DNA of 64,000 nt, taken from the NCBI RefSeq assembly GCF_046233715.1, contig NZ_JBJNRJ010000012.1:1-64000 (forward strand), read 5' to 3'. Every line of letters begins with the position of its first letter. Positions within the stretch are counted from its first letter, which is position 1. The notes below the pieces were generated by a model that worked only from the letters and a program-made list of their open reading frames with translations, was not told the DNA's origin and did not search any database. Made by a program: the position numbers and the translations under genes. Of this stretch, positions 51,571 to 60,399 are shown piece after piece. The stretch comes from Trujillonella humicola. GTDB taxonomy: Bacteria > Actinomycetota > Actinomycetes > Mycobacteriales > Geodermatophilaceae.

Positions 51571-52086
51571 ATGACGGCGGACGGCACGGGGAGGTGGGGT
51601 GTGGAGGACGGGACGGCGGCCCGGCGGGAGGTCGCGCTGCTGCTGCGCCGGCTCACCGTCGAGCTCGACGCCGTCAGCCAGCGGTTCGCCGCCGCGCACG
51701 GCCTGAACCGGACCGACGTCCGGGCCCTGGTGGCGATCATGGACGCCGCCCGGCACGGGCGGGCGCTGACCGCCGGGGGCCTCGGCGCGGCGGTGGACTT
51801 GCGCTCGGCGTCGGTGACCGCGCTGGTGGACCGGCTGGAGCGGGTCGGCCACGTGCGGCGGGTGCGCGACCCGGAGGACCGCCGCCGGGTCTCCCTGCAC
51901 ATGACGGAGTCGGCGACGGCCGCCGGCGCCGAGCACTTCGGCGGGCTCGCCGCGGACCTGCTGGCGGCGATGGAGGGCTACAGCGACGAGGAGGTCGCCG
52001 TCGTCGGCCGGTTCCTCACCGACATGACCGAGGTGGTGGCCCGGCACGCCCGGGCGGCGGGGGAGCCGCCGGAGCCTCAGAGGTAG
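51571..52086 (+). CDS. MarR family transcriptional regulator
   Basis: A 171-residue MarR protein. The helix-turn-helix is LTAGGLGAAVDLRSASVTALVDRLERVGHV with the wing RRVRDPEDRRRVSLHMT. The ATG at 51571 directly follows the operator; a GTG at 51601 is an alternative. It most likely represses itself and the divergent MMPL exporter. Its stop overlaps the 3' end of the GroES-like gene by ten bases. Confidence 0.85.
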   Translation: MTADGTGRWGVEDGTAARREVALLLRRLTVELDAVSQRFAAAHGLNRTDVRALVAIMDAARHGRALTAGGLGAAVDLRSASVTALVDRLERVGHVRRVRDPEDRRRVSLHMTESATAAGAEHFGGLAADLLAAMEGYSDEEVAVVGRFLTDMTEVVARHARAAGEPPEPQR

Positions 52087-52409
52087 AGGCCGGTGTTGGC
52101 GTCCTCGATCCGCTCGGCGGCGACGGCGTGCACGTCGCGCTCGCGGAGGATGACCAGGTCCTCGCCGTGGACCTCGACCTCGTGCTGGTCCTCGGGGGAG
52201 AACAGCACCTGGTCGCCGACCTTCACCTGCCGGACGCTGTTGCCGACCCCGCGGGCCTCGCCCCACACCAGCCGCTTGGCGACCTGCGCGGTGGCGGGGA
52301 TCAGGATGCCGCCGGTGGAGCGCCGCTCGCCGTCCTCCTTGCGCAGGGAGACCAGCACGCGGTCGTGCAGCATCTTGATCGGCAGCCCGTTGCCCTTGAC
52401 GTCGACCAC
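52077..52409 (-). CDS. GroES-like co-chaperonin
   Basis: A 110-residue Cpn10-fold protein. MLHDRVLVSL, a shortened mobile-loop-like GGILIPATAQ and VKVGDQVLFSPEDQHEVEVHGEDLVILRERDVHAV are aligned with GroES. It differs from housekeeping GroES by an N-terminal VKGNGLPIK extension and a C-terminal tail. The GTG at 52409 lies eight bases after TAACGT, so the message is probably leaderless. No groEL is adjacent. It might serve as partner for the orphan GroEL at 32823, which is speculation. Confidence 0.82.
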   Translation of the reverse strand: MVDVKGNGLPIKMLHDRVLVSLRKEDGERRSTGGILIPATAQVAKRLVWGEARGVGNSVRQVKVGDQVLFSPEDQHEVEVHGEDLVILRERDVHAVAAERIEDANTGLYL

Positions 52410-52439
52410 GCCGGCCCACGTTACGCGGCCGCCTCCGCG

Positions 52440-52496
52440 CGAGATCTGCACACTCGTCGCCATCAGCCGCTGATGGCGACGAGTGTGCAGATCTCG
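52440..52496. repeat. 57-bp palindrome, copy C
   Basis: It has the same 27-bp arms and three-base centre as copy A, except that an A-T pair in each stem has become G-C (CTCGTCGCCATC with GATGGCGACGAG). The paired change keeps the stem intact. It lies between the GroES-like start and the zincin stop. Confidence 0.92.
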
Positions 52497-52516
52497 TCGA
52501 GGGGGGAGGGGGGTGC

Positions 52517-52864
52517 TCAGCCCCAGCCGAGCTCGTGCAGGCGGTCGTCGTCGATGCCGAAGTGGTGGGCGATCTCGTGGACGACGGTGATGGTGACCTC
52601 CTCCACCACGTCGTCCTCGGTCTCGCAGATGTCGCAGATGGCCTCGCGGTAGATCATGATCCGGTCCGGCAGCTCGCCGCCGTACTGCCAGCCGCGCTCG
52701 GTGAGCGCGAACCCCTCGTAGAGCCCCAGCAGGTCCGGTTCGTCGGGGTTGCGGTCCTCGACGAGGACGACGACGTTGTCCAGCAGCCGCATCAGCTCCT
52801 GCGGGACCTCGTCGAGCGCGTCGGCCACCAGCTCCTCGAACTGCTCGCGGGGCAGCGCGTTCAC
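52517..52864 (-). CDS. zincin-like metallopeptidase (PF06262)
   Basis: A 115-residue minimal zincin. The metal site is HEIAHHFGIDD, matching HExxH with a downstream Asp. The N-terminal half (EQFEELVADALDEVPQEL) and the GLYEGFALTERG segment are family-typical. Substrates are unknown. The GTG at 52864 is four bases downstream of the guaB1 stop on the same strand, so they may share a transcript. Confidence 0.87.
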   Translation of the reverse strand: MNALPREQFEELVADALDEVPQELMRLLDNVVVLVEDRNPDEPDLLGLYEGFALTERGWQYGGELPDRIMIYREAICDICETEDDVVEEVTITVVHEIAHHFGIDDDRLHELGWG

Positions 52865-52868
52865 GCCG

Positions 52869-54296
52869 TCACCAGCTGGTCGGCTGCGGCCGGCCCTCCT
52901 CGTAGCCGGCCGCGCTCTGCACCCCCAGCACGGCGCGCTCGTGCAGCTCGTCGACGGTGCGGGCGCCGGCGTAGGTGCACGACGACCGCACCCCGGCGAC
53001 GATCTGGTCGATCAGGTCCTCCACGCCGGGCCGGGCGGGGTCCAGGTACATCCGCGAGGAGCTGATGCCCTCCTCGAACAACCCCGCCCGGGCCCGCTCG
53101 AAGCCGCTCTGCCCCGACGTCCGTGCCTTGACCGCGCGGGCCGAGGCCATGCCGAAGGACTCCTTGTACAGCCGGCCGCTGCCGTCGTCGTGGATGTCCC
53201 CGGCGCTCTCGTAGGTGCCGGCGAACCAGGAGCCGACCATCACGTTGGCCGCGCCCGCGGCCAGCGCCAGCGCGATGTCGCGCGGGTGGCGCACCCCGCC
53301 GTCGGCCCACACGTGCCGGCCCAGCGCGCGGGCGGCCGCGGCGCACTCCTCCACGGCGGAGAACTGCGGGCGGCCGACGCCGGTCATCATCCGGGTGGTG
53401 CACATCGCGCCGGGCCCGACGCCGACCTTGACGACGTCGGCGCCGGCCTCGACCAGGTCGCGGGTGCCCTCGGCGGTGACCACGTTGCCGGCGACCACCG
53501 GAACGGACCCGGCCACCGAGCGGACCGCGCGCACCGCCTCGACCGCCCTCTCCTGGTGGCCGTGCGCGGTGTCGACGACGAGCACGTCGACCCCGGCGGC
53601 CAGCAGCGCGCCGGCCTTGCCGGCCACGTCGCCGTTGATGCCGACGGCGGCCGAGGTGAGCAGCTGCCCCTGCGGGCCGACCGCCGGCTGGTACAGCGCC
53701 GAGCGCAGCGCGCCCTTGCGGGTGATCACCCCGACCAGCCGGTCGCCCTCCACCACCGGGGCGGCGCTGATCCGCTCGTCGGAGAGGACGTCGAAGATCT
53801 TCGGCAGGTCGGTGCCGGCCTGGACGGTCAGCGGGTCGCGGGCCATGACCTCCGACAGCTGGGTGAAGCGGTCCACCCCCTGGCAGGCGCCGTCGGTGAC
53901 CACGCCGACCGGGCAGCCGCCCTCGACGACCACGACGATCCCGTGCGCGCGCTTGGTGAGCAGCGACAGCGCCTCCCCCACGGTCGAGGTGGGCGACAGG
54001 GTGATCGGGGTGTCGTAGACGGGGTGGCGCGCCTTGACCCAGCTGATCACCTCGGAGACGACGTCGACCGGGATGTCCTGCGGGAGCACGGCCAGCCCGC
54101 CGCGGCGCGCGGTGGTCTCGGCCATCCGCCGCCCGGAGATGGCGGTCATGTTGGCCACGACGACCGGGATCGTCGTCCCGATCCGGTCCGGCGTGGTCAG
54201 GTCGACCTCGAGCCGGGAGCCCACGGTGGAGTGGTTGGGCACCATGAAGACGTCGGCGTAGGTGAGGTCGTGCGAGGGCCGCTGCAGGAACCGCAT
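52869..54296 (-). CDS. guaB1: GuaB1 family protein, probable GMP reductase
   Basis: A 475-residue IMPDH/GMPR-family barrel with an inserted CBS pair (about residues 95-205; LSPTSTVGEALSLL, ISAAPVVEGDRLVGVITRKG). The catalytic Cys loop is GPGAMCTTRMMTGVG, and the phosphate-binding DGGVRHPRDIALAL is intact. In actinobacteria GuaB1 has been shown to be a CBS-containing GMP reductase rather than an IMP dehydrogenase; I carry that over by family. The ATG at 54296 starts MRFLQRP. It is a purine-salvage gene standing apart from guaB. Confidence 0.88.
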   Translation of the reverse strand: MRFLQRPSHDLTYADVFMVPNHSTVGSRLEVDLTTPDRIGTTIPVVVANMTAISGRRMAETTARRGGLAVLPQDIPVDVVSEVISWVKARHPVYDTPITLSPTSTVGEALSLLTKRAHGIVVVVEGGCPVGVVTDGACQGVDRFTQLSEVMARDPLTVQAGTDLPKIFDVLSDERISAAPVVEGDRLVGVITRKGALRSALYQPAVGPQGQLLTSAAVGINGDVAGKAGALLAAGVDVLVVDTAHGHQERAVEAVRAVRSVAGSVPVVAGNVVTAEGTRDLVEAGADVVKVGVGPGAMCTTRMMTGVGRPQFSAVEECAAAARALGRHVWADGGVRHPRDIALALAAGAANVMVGSWFAGTYESAGDIHDDGSGRLYKESFGMASARAVKARTSGQSGFERARAGLFEEGISSSRMYLDPARPGVEDLIDQIVAGVRSSCTYAGARTVDELHERAVLGVQSAAGYEEGRPQPTSW

Positions 54297-54405
54297 GCCC
54301 CCAGTGTCCCGCAGGCGCTCCTGCGCGCGCGGTCGCCGGTCGGCTGCTCCGCAGGCGCCCGCAGGGGACCTTGCCAGCCCGGTCCCGGGCGGTCACCGTG
54401 CCCGC

Positions 54406-55270
54406 ATGGACCGACGTGCCTTCCTGGCCGCAGCCGTCGCCGGCACCGCCGCGCTGGCCGGGTGTTCGGCGGACCGGCCATCCCCTCCGCGGGCCGCGAC
54501 GACGTCCCGGACCAGCGAGCCCCCCGCCCCGCCGCGCGCCGGTCCCGACCACCGCGCCCCCGACCCCGGGCACGCCGGAGCAGATCCTCGCCCGCTCCAC
54601 CGTGCCGGTGCTCTGCTTCCACCAGTTGCGCGAGTTCCGTCCGGACGACAGCGAGTACGCGCGCACGATCATCACCCCGCCCGGTGTGTTCACCGCCCAG
54701 CTGCAGGCGCTGCGCGATGCCGGGTGCACCAGCGTGACCGGGCCGGCGCTGATCGACCACCTGCAGTTCGGGACCCCGTTGCCCGACCGGCCCGTGCTGC
54801 TGACCTTCGACGACGGATCGGCCACGCACTCCTCGGTGGCCCTGCCGGTGCTGCAGCAGTTCGGCTTCACCGGCACCTTCTTCCCGATGACCGTCGTCCT
54901 CGACAAGCCGGACTGGCTGAGCCGCGACCAGGTACGCGATCTGGACCGCGCGGGCATGACGATCGGCGCCCACACCTGGGATCACCAGCGCCTGGATCGG
55001 CTGCCCGACGGCGAGTGGGCCACCCAGCTGTCCGGGCCGGCCGCCGAGCTCGCAGACATCGTGGGCCACCCGGTCGACCTGCTGGCCTATCCGCACGGCA
55101 TGTGGTCACCGGCGACCCTCGATCACGTCGCGGTTGCCGGCTACCGGGCGGCGTTCCAGCTCAGTGACGCCCAGGACGCCGCGCGCCCGCTCCTGACCGT
55201 GCGCCGGATCATGCCGCCACCGACGTGGGACGGGCCCACCCTGCTGGCGCGGCTGGAGGCCGATTTCTGA
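54406..55270 (+). pseudogene. Tat lipoprotein polysaccharide deacetylase, frameshifted
   Basis: The ATG at 54406 encodes a signal peptide with a Tat-like RRAFLA and a lipobox LAGC (MDRRAFLAAAVAGTAALAGC). After about 40 residues of Thr/Pro/Ser linker the frame fails. The NodB-type domain continues in the +1 frame: VPVLCFHQL, motif 1 LTFDDG, motif 2 HTWDH and DLLAYPHGMW, ending at 55270. A run of six C at 54520-54525 lies where the frames must join. Removing one C gives a continuous reading (TSEPPPRRAPVPTTAPP). The product would be a lipid-anchored deacetylase of a cell-surface glycan. It may be a real lesion, a phase-variable C-tract or a sequencing error. Confidence 0.82.
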
Positions 55271-55298
55271 ACCGGGGGCCGCCTCCTACGATCGGTCC

Positions 55299-56594
55299 GT
55301 GATCGACCTGCGTCTCGTGCGCGAACACCCCGACGTCGTCCGTGCCAGCCAGCGGGCCCGGGGAGCCGACGAGTCCCGGGTCGACGACCTGCTCGCCGCC
55401 GACGCCGCCCGCCGCGAGGCCGTCAAGCGCGCCGACGACCTGCGCGGCGAGCAGAAGTCGGCCTCGCAGGCCGTCAAGAAGGCGACTCCCGACGAGCGCC
55501 CGGCGGTGCTGGAGCGCGCCAAGGCCCTGGCCGCCCAGGTCAAGCAGGCGGAGGAGGCCCAGCGGGCGGCCGACGCCGCGCTGCGCGAGGCGCACCTGAA
55601 GATCGCCAACGTGGTCCACGACGGCGTCCCGCCCGGCGGGGAGGACGACGCGGTGACCCTGCGCACCGTCGGCGAGGTGCCCGCCTACGACTTCGCCGTG
55701 CGCGACCACCTGGAGATCGGCGAGGCCCTGGGCGCCATCGACATGGAGCGCGGGGCGAAGGTCTCCGGCGCCCGCTTCTACTTCCTCACCGGGCCGGGCG
55801 CGCTGCTGGAGTTCGCCCTCGCCCAGCTGGCGATCAGCCGCGCGGTCGCCGCCGGGTTCACCCCCGTCGTCGCCCCGGCCCTGGTGCGGCCGGAGGCGAT
55901 GGAGGGCACCGGCTTCCTCGGCGAGCACGACGAGGAGGTCTACCGCGTCGAGCGCGACGACCTGTACCTGGTCGGCACCTCCGAGGTGGCGCTGGCCGGC
56001 ATGCACGCGAACGAGGTGCTCGACCTCTCGGCCGGGCCGCGCCGCTACGCCGGCTGGTCGTCGTGCTTCCGCCGCGAGGCCGGCTCCTACGGCAAGGACA
56101 CCCGCGGCATCATCCGGGTGCACTGGTTCGACAAGGTCGAGATGTTCAGCTTCTGCCGGCCCGAGGAGGCCGCCGCGGAGCACCGCCGGCTGCTGGCCTG
56201 GGAGGAGGAGTTCCTCCAGGCCCTGGAGCTGCCCTACCGGGTCGTCGACATCGCCGCCGGGGACCTGGGCACGTCCGCCGCCCGGAAGTTCGACATCGAG
56301 GCGTGGTTCCCCAGCCAGGGCACCTACCGCGAGCTCACCAGCACGTCGGACTGCACGACCTTCCAGGCCCGCCGGCTGGCCATCCGCTACCGGGACGCCG
56401 ACGGGAAGCCGCAGACCGCGGCCACGCTCAACGGCACCCTGTGCGCCATCGCCCGCACGATCGCCTGCCTGCTCGAGGTGCACCAGCGCGCGGACGGCTC
56501 GGTGCACGTGCCCGCGGCACTGCGGCCGTGGCTGGGCGGGCACGAGGTGCTCACGCCGGGCATGGCTCTCGCCGCGCCGGTGCCCGTGCCGTGA
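55299..56594 (+). CDS. serS: seryl-tRNA synthetase
   Basis: A 431-residue class II synthetase that charges tRNA-Ser. The N-terminal antiparallel coiled coil lies at about residues 25-105. Motif 2 is FRREAGSYGKDTRGIIRVHWF and motif 3 is the GTLCAIARTI segment near 395; ELTSTSDCTTFQARR is the serine-site block. The GTG at 55299 is six bases after TACGAT (55287-55292), suggesting a leaderless message. The downstream HAD gene overlaps its stop by four bases (GTGA). Confidence 0.96.
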   Translation: MIDLRLVREHPDVVRASQRARGADESRVDDLLAADAARREAVKRADDLRGEQKSASQAVKKATPDERPAVLERAKALAAQVKQAEEAQRAADAALREAHLKIANVVHDGVPPGGEDDAVTLRTVGEVPAYDFAVRDHLEIGEALGAIDMERGAKVSGARFYFLTGPGALLEFALAQLAISRAVAAGFTPVVAPALVRPEAMEGTGFLGEHDEEVYRVERDDLYLVGTSEVALAGMHANEVLDLSAGPRRYAGWSSCFRREAGSYGKDTRGIIRVHWFDKVEMFSFCRPEEAAAEHRRLLAWEEEFLQALELPYRVVDIAAGDLGTSAARKFDIEAWFPSQGTYRELTSTSDCTTFQARRLAIRYRDADGKPQTAATLNGTLCAIARTIACLLEVHQRADGSVHVPAALRPWLGGHEVLTPGMALAAPVPVP

Positions 56595-57514
56595 CGGCGG
56601 TCCCCCCGGGGCCGGTCCGGGCGCACGGCGTGCTGGCCGGCTACGACGAGGTGGTCGAGCTCGGCGACCCGGGGCCGTGGCGGCCCAAGCTGGTGGCCAG
56701 CGACCTCGACGGCACCCTGCTCGACGGCGACTCCACCGTCAGCCCGCGCACCCGTGCCGCCCTCGACGCGTGCTGGGCGGCCGGCGTCCCCGTCGTCGGC
56801 GTCACCGGGCGCGGTCCGCGGCTGCTGGAGAGCATCCGCGCCGCGCTCGACGGCCGGGGCATCGCGGTGCTCGCGCAGGGTGGCTACGTCGTCGACCTGG
56901 AGCGCGACGAGGTGCTGCGCACGGTCGGCCTGCCGCGCGCGCAGGCCCAGGCGGTCATCGACCGGATCGAGCAGGTGGCCGGCGAGCTGATCGTGGCCGT
57001 CGAGGACGCCGCCGAGCAGAGCGAGGTGCACACCCAGCTGCGGGTGCAGCACGGCTTCGAGTGGCCCTACCCCGAGCCGGCCCACCTGCTGCCCCGCCAC
57101 CAGGTGCTGCCGCCCGGGGCGGTGCTCAAGGCGTTCCTGCGCTCGCCGTCCCTCGGCCAGGACGAGCTGCTGGCCCGCGCCCGGGAGGTGGTCGACCCGC
57201 GCGAGGCCGAGGTGACCCACGCCGGGCTGGGGTTCATCGAGGTCCTGCCGCCGGGGATCACCAAGGCCTCCGGGCTGGCGGTGGCGCTGGACCGCTACGG
57301 CGTCGACTTCGGCGACGTGCTGGTCTTCGGCGACATGCCCAACGACCTGCCGATGATCACCGCGGTCAACGACGCCGGAGGCCGCTCGGTCGCCGTCGCC
57401 AACGCGCACCCGTCGGTGCGGGCGGCGGCGCAGGCGCGGACCAGCGGGCACGACGTCGACGGCGTCGCCCGGTACCTGGAGGCGGTCTTCGGCCGGGAGG
57501 TGACCGGTGTCTGA
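56591..57514 (+). CDS. HAD family hydrolase (Cof-like), first of pair
   Basis: A 307-residue HAD phosphatase of the Cof/IIB type. Motif I is ASDLDGTLLDGD near residue 38, motif II VVGVTGRG, the Lys motif in GITKASGLAVAL and motif IV VFGDMPNDLPM. An N-terminal extension of about 30 residues precedes the domain. The GTG at 56591 overlaps the serS stop, so it is co-translated. Substrates of Cof proteins are usually sugar phosphates or cofactors. Confidence 0.88.
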   Translation: MTAVPPGPVRAHGVLAGYDEVVELGDPGPWRPKLVASDLDGTLLDGDSTVSPRTRAALDACWAAGVPVVGVTGRGPRLLESIRAALDGRGIAVLAQGGYVVDLERDEVLRTVGLPRAQAQAVIDRIEQVAGELIVAVEDAAEQSEVHTQLRVQHGFEWPYPEPAHLLPRHQVLPPGAVLKAFLRSPSLGQDELLARAREVVDPREAEVTHAGLGFIEVLPPGITKASGLAVALDRYGVDFGDVLVFGDMPNDLPMITAVNDAGGRSVAVANAHPSVRAAAQARTSGHDVDGVARYLEAVFGREVTGV

Positions 57515-58310
57515 CTGGCGGCCGCGGCTCATCGCCAGCGACATGGACGGCACGCTGCTGCGGGGGAACGACGTCGTCAGCCCCGAGACCGTGGCCGAGC
57601 TGGAGCGGTGGCGGGCCGACGGCGTCCCGGTGGTGCTGGCGACCGGCCGGCCGCCGCGGTGGATGGTCCGCATCCGCGAGCAGCTGCGGCACGGCACGGC
57701 CGTGTGCTGCAACGGCGCCGTCCTGCTGGACCTGGAGACCTTCACCATCCTCGACGAGGACGCCCTCGGCCCCGACGTCCTCCAGGAGGTCACCGCCGAG
57801 CTGCGGCGGCTGCAGCCGGACACCTGGTTCGCCGTCGAGTACGGGCTGGAGTTCCGCCACGAGCCGATCTACCAGCCCCGCTGGGACGTCGACGCGCCCG
57901 GCGTGGCGGTGGCGACGCTCGACGAGATGGTGACCGCGCCGGTGGCCAAGCTGCTCGCCCGCCACGAGTCGCTGCCGCGCGAGGAGTTCATGGGCCTGGT
58001 GGAGCGCGTCGCCGGGCCCCGCGCCACGGTCACCAACTCCTCGTCCGACGCGCTGGCCGAGATCTCCGCGCCGGGCGTCACCAAGGCCAGCGGTCTGGCC
58101 AAGGTCGCCGGGCAGCACGGGGTGGACCCGGCCGACGTCGTCGTCTTCGGTGACATGCCCAACGACATCGCGGCCTTCGAGTGGGTGCGGGCCGGCGGTG
58201 GCCGGGCCGTGGCGATGGCGCACGCCCACCCCGACCTGCTCGCCGTCGCCACGGACGTCACCGGCACCAACGAGGAGGACGGCGTGGCGGCCTTCCTCGC
58301 CTCGCTCTAG
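57507..58310 (+). CDS. HAD family hydrolase (Cof-like), second of pair
   Basis: A 267-residue paralogue of the preceding gene: motif I ASDMDGTLLRGN, motif II VVLATGRPPRW, GVTKASGLAKVA and VFGDMPNDIAAF. Its GTG start overlaps the previous stop by eight bases, making serS-HAD-HAD one operon. A 34-bp palindromic terminator lies 140 bp downstream. Confidence 0.88.
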   Translation: MSDWRPRLIASDMDGTLLRGNDVVSPETVAELERWRADGVPVVLATGRPPRWMVRIREQLRHGTAVCCNGAVLLDLETFTILDEDALGPDVLQEVTAELRRLQPDTWFAVEYGLEFRHEPIYQPRWDVDAPGVAVATLDEMVTAPVAKLLARHESLPREEFMGLVERVAGPRATVTNSSSDALAEISAPGVTKASGLAKVAGQHGVDPADVVVFGDMPNDIAAFEWVRAGGGRAVAMAHAHPDLLAVATDVTGTNEEDGVAAFLASL

Positions 58311-58333
58311 CCGGCGCCCCGCCGCCCGGCGCG

Positions 58334-58423
58334 GTGCAGCGTCGGCTCAAGGGCCGGCGCCCGCTGCCGAGACTCCCGTGGAGCGGGGACCTGCAGCAGG
58401 CGGTCGCGCGCTTCGCGGTCTGA
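58334..58423 (+). CDS. possible 29-residue ORF behind the HAD pair
   Basis: GTG 58334 opens a basic 29-codon frame (starting MQRRLKGRRPLPRLPW) with strongly GC-biased third positions like its neighbours. No ribosome site is clear. The 320 bp between 58311 and 58630 otherwise hold only the terminator at 58453 and the promoter of the SPFH gene. Confidence 0.2.
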   Translation: MQRRLKGRRPLPRLPWSGDLQQAVARFAV

Positions 58424-58452
58424 GCCCACCGGCCCCGGCCCACCGACCACGG

Positions 58453-58486
58453 CGGCGCCGTCTCCCCCCGGGGGGAGACGGCGCCG
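58453..58486. terminator. 34-bp perfect palindrome, terminator
   Basis: The 17-bp arms CGGCGCCGTCTCCCCCC and its complement meet without a loop. Its place behind the serS-HAD-HAD operon fits a strong intrinsic terminator. Confidence 0.82.
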
Positions 58487-58630
58487 TCGCGCGTCGTCGC
58501 AGGTCACGGCCGGGTCACGGTCGGGTCCCCGCGCGGCCGTCGTCCTCGTGGGACAGTCGAGGAGGACGGGTCGGCGCCCATGCGCCGCGGGACCGTCCCG
58601 CGGCGCGACCGGCCGCGGAGGTGTCCGTCC

Positions 58631-59569
58631 ATGACCACCCTGCTCGTGGTCCTCCTGGTGATCGGTGTGCTGGCACTGGTCACCGCCGGGGCCAGCCTCA
58701 AGATGGTCCAGCAGTACCAGCGCGGCGTGGTGCTGCGGTTCGGCCGGCTGCTGGAGGGGGTCCGGGAACCCGGGTTGCGGGTGCTGATCCCGTTCGCCGA
58801 CCAGATGACGAAGGTGCCGGTGCAGACGCTGGTCCTCGACGTGCCCTCCCAGGGCACCATCACCCGCGACAACGTGACCATCGGCGTGGACGCCGTCGTC
58901 TACTTCCGGGTCGTCGACCCCGTCCGGGCGGTCATCAACGTGGAGAACTACCTGGTGGCCACGTCCCAGGTCTCGCAGACGTCGCTGCGCTCGGTGATCG
59001 GCCGGGCCGACCTGGACACGCTGCTGTCCGACCGCGAGGCCATCAACACCGAGCTGCGCGCCGTCATCGACACCCCGACCGAGGACTGGGGCATCAAGAT
59101 CGACCGGGTCGAGGTCAAGGACATCTCGCTGCCCGAGGGCATGCGCCGGTCGATGTCGCGGCAGGCCGAGGCCGAGCGCGATCGCCGCGCCCGGGTCATC
59201 TCCGCCGGCGGCGAGCTCGAGGCCTCCGAGAAGCTCTCGCAGGCCGCCCAGGCGATGAGCTCGACCCCCGGGGCGCTGCAGCTGCGCCTGCTGCAGACCG
59301 TCGCCGACGTGGCCTCGGACAAGAACAGCACCCTGGTCATGCCGATCCCGGTCGAGCTGCTCCGCTACTTCGAGCAGGCCGCCGGGGGGCAGGCGGCGGG
59401 CAGCGCCCAGCCGGTCACGTCCGGTGCGGACGGGGCCGCCCCGGAGTCCGCCGGGGACCGGCCGGTCCGGGAGCTGGAGGCCTCCCGCCCGGCCGCGCCC
59501 TCGGCCGACGGCGTCCCCGACCGCGTCGCCGACGGCGTCACCAGAGGCTCCGCGGCAGGTCCTGCATGA
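58631..59569 (+). CDS. SPFH/stomatin-like protein (slipin)
   Basis: A 312-residue stomatin homologue. One N-terminal membrane helix (TLLVVLLVIGVLALVTAGA) is followed by the band-7 domain (about residues 25-190: GVVLRFGRLLEGVREPGL, DAVVYFRVVDP, TSLRSVIGRADLD) and a helical region with AEAERDRRARVISA. The last 60 residues are a disordered acidic tail. Slipins scaffold membrane microdomains, often with an NfeD protease, which is not present here. The ATG at 58631 has GGAGG nine bases upstream. Its end overlaps the DUF1707 gene by 32 bp on the other strand. Confidence 0.9.
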   Translation: MTTLLVVLLVIGVLALVTAGASLKMVQQYQRGVVLRFGRLLEGVREPGLRVLIPFADQMTKVPVQTLVLDVPSQGTITRDNVTIGVDAVVYFRVVDPVRAVINVENYLVATSQVSQTSLRSVIGRADLDTLLSDREAINTELRAVIDTPTEDWGIKIDRVEVKDISLPEGMRRSMSRQAEAERDRRARVISAGGELEASEKLSQAAQAMSSTPGALQLRLLQTVADVASDKNSTLVMPIPVELLRYFEQAAGGQAAGSAQPVTSGADGAAPESAGDRPVRELEASRPAAPSADGVPDRVADGVTRGSAAGPA

Positions 59570-59732
59570 GATCGGCGAGCTCGCCGAGGGTGCGGGCGGC
59601 GTAGGCCGCCCGCACCCGCTCGTCGAACTCGTCGATCGTCAGGCGGCCCTGGGTGAGCGCCCGCTGCAGCTGGCGGACGGTCTCCTCGCGGTCGGCGTCA
59701 CCGGCGCGGACGGCCCGCCGCTCGTCCTCCAC
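59538..59732 (-). CDS. DUF1707 SHOCT-like protein
   Basis: A 64-residue protein matching DUF1707: RAGDADREETVRQLQRAL followed by LTIDEFDERVRAAYAARTLGELADL. It ends directly after the domain, without the usual membrane helix or DUF2154 partner. The GTG at 59732 is 12 bp downstream of the bpa stop on the same strand, so they may be co-transcribed. The function is unknown. Confidence 0.82.
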   Translation of the reverse strand: MEDERRAVRAGDADREETVRQLQRALTQGRLTIDEFDERVRAAYAARTLGELADLMQDLPRSLW

Positions 59733-59744
59733 GGGCGGGTGCCG

Positions 59745-60302
59745 CTACAGGTACTGGCCGCCGCCGGGGCGGAGGTCGGGCTGTTGCGGGGCGCCGGCGG
59801 ACGGACCGCCGGGCAGGGCGCGCCGGCGCATCTCCTCCAGCTGCGCGCGGGCGGCCATCTGCTGGGCGAACAGCGCCGTCTGGATGCCGTGGAAGACGCC
59901 CTCCAGCCAGCCCACCAGCTGCGCCTGGGCGATCCGCAGCTCGGCGTCGGACGGCGTCTGGCTCTCGTCGAAGGGCAGCGTGATCCGCTCCAGCTCCTCG
60001 CGCAGCTCGGGCGCGAGGCCCTGCTCCAGCTCGCGGATGGACGACGCGTGGATGTCGCGCAGCCGCTGCCGGCTGGCGTCGTCGAGCGGAGCGGCGCGGA
60101 CCTCCTCGAGCAGCTGCTTGATCATCGTGCCGATCCGCATGACCTTGGCCGGCTGCTCCACCATCTCGCCGAGCGCCGCGGCGCCGTCCTGACCACCGTC
60201 CTCCGCGCCGGCGGCGACGGGCATCGCACCGACCGGCCGGCCGTCCGGCCCGACGACGACGACCTGCTGCGGACGCTCACTGCCGTTCCCGGGGATCGTC
60301 AT
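59745..60302 (-). CDS. bpa: bacterial proteasome activator
   Basis: A 185-residue homologue of Bpa/PafE, the ATP-independent ring that opens the 20S proteasome gate in actinobacteria. A disordered N-terminus precedes a four-helix core (about 50-150, with MIKQLLEEVRAAPLDD and LVGWLEGVFHGIQTALFAQQM). The C-terminus ends GQYL, the motif that docks into the proteasome alpha ring. The ATG at 60302 has AGGA eight bases upstream. No proteasome gene lies in this window. Confidence 0.92.
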   Translation of the reverse strand: MTIPGNGSERPQQVVVVGPDGRPVGAMPVAAGAEDGGQDGAAALGEMVEQPAKVMRIGTMIKQLLEEVRAAPLDDASRQRLRDIHASSIRELEQGLAPELREELERITLPFDESQTPSDAELRIAQAQLVGWLEGVFHGIQTALFAQQMAARAQLEEMRRRALPGGPSAGAPQQPDLRPGGGQYL

Positions 60303-60399
60303 GCCCCCCATCCTGCCCCGCCCCCGCGCCCTCCTGCAGGGGCCCGCCGCGGGCATGCGAGTGGTGGGGGGCAGGAGCAGCCTCCTAGGGTCGGTGTAC

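Noticed and set aside
58311..58452. tRNA gene behind serS operon
   Set aside because: No cloverleaf arms, T-loop GTTCGA-type box or anticodon stem could be found.
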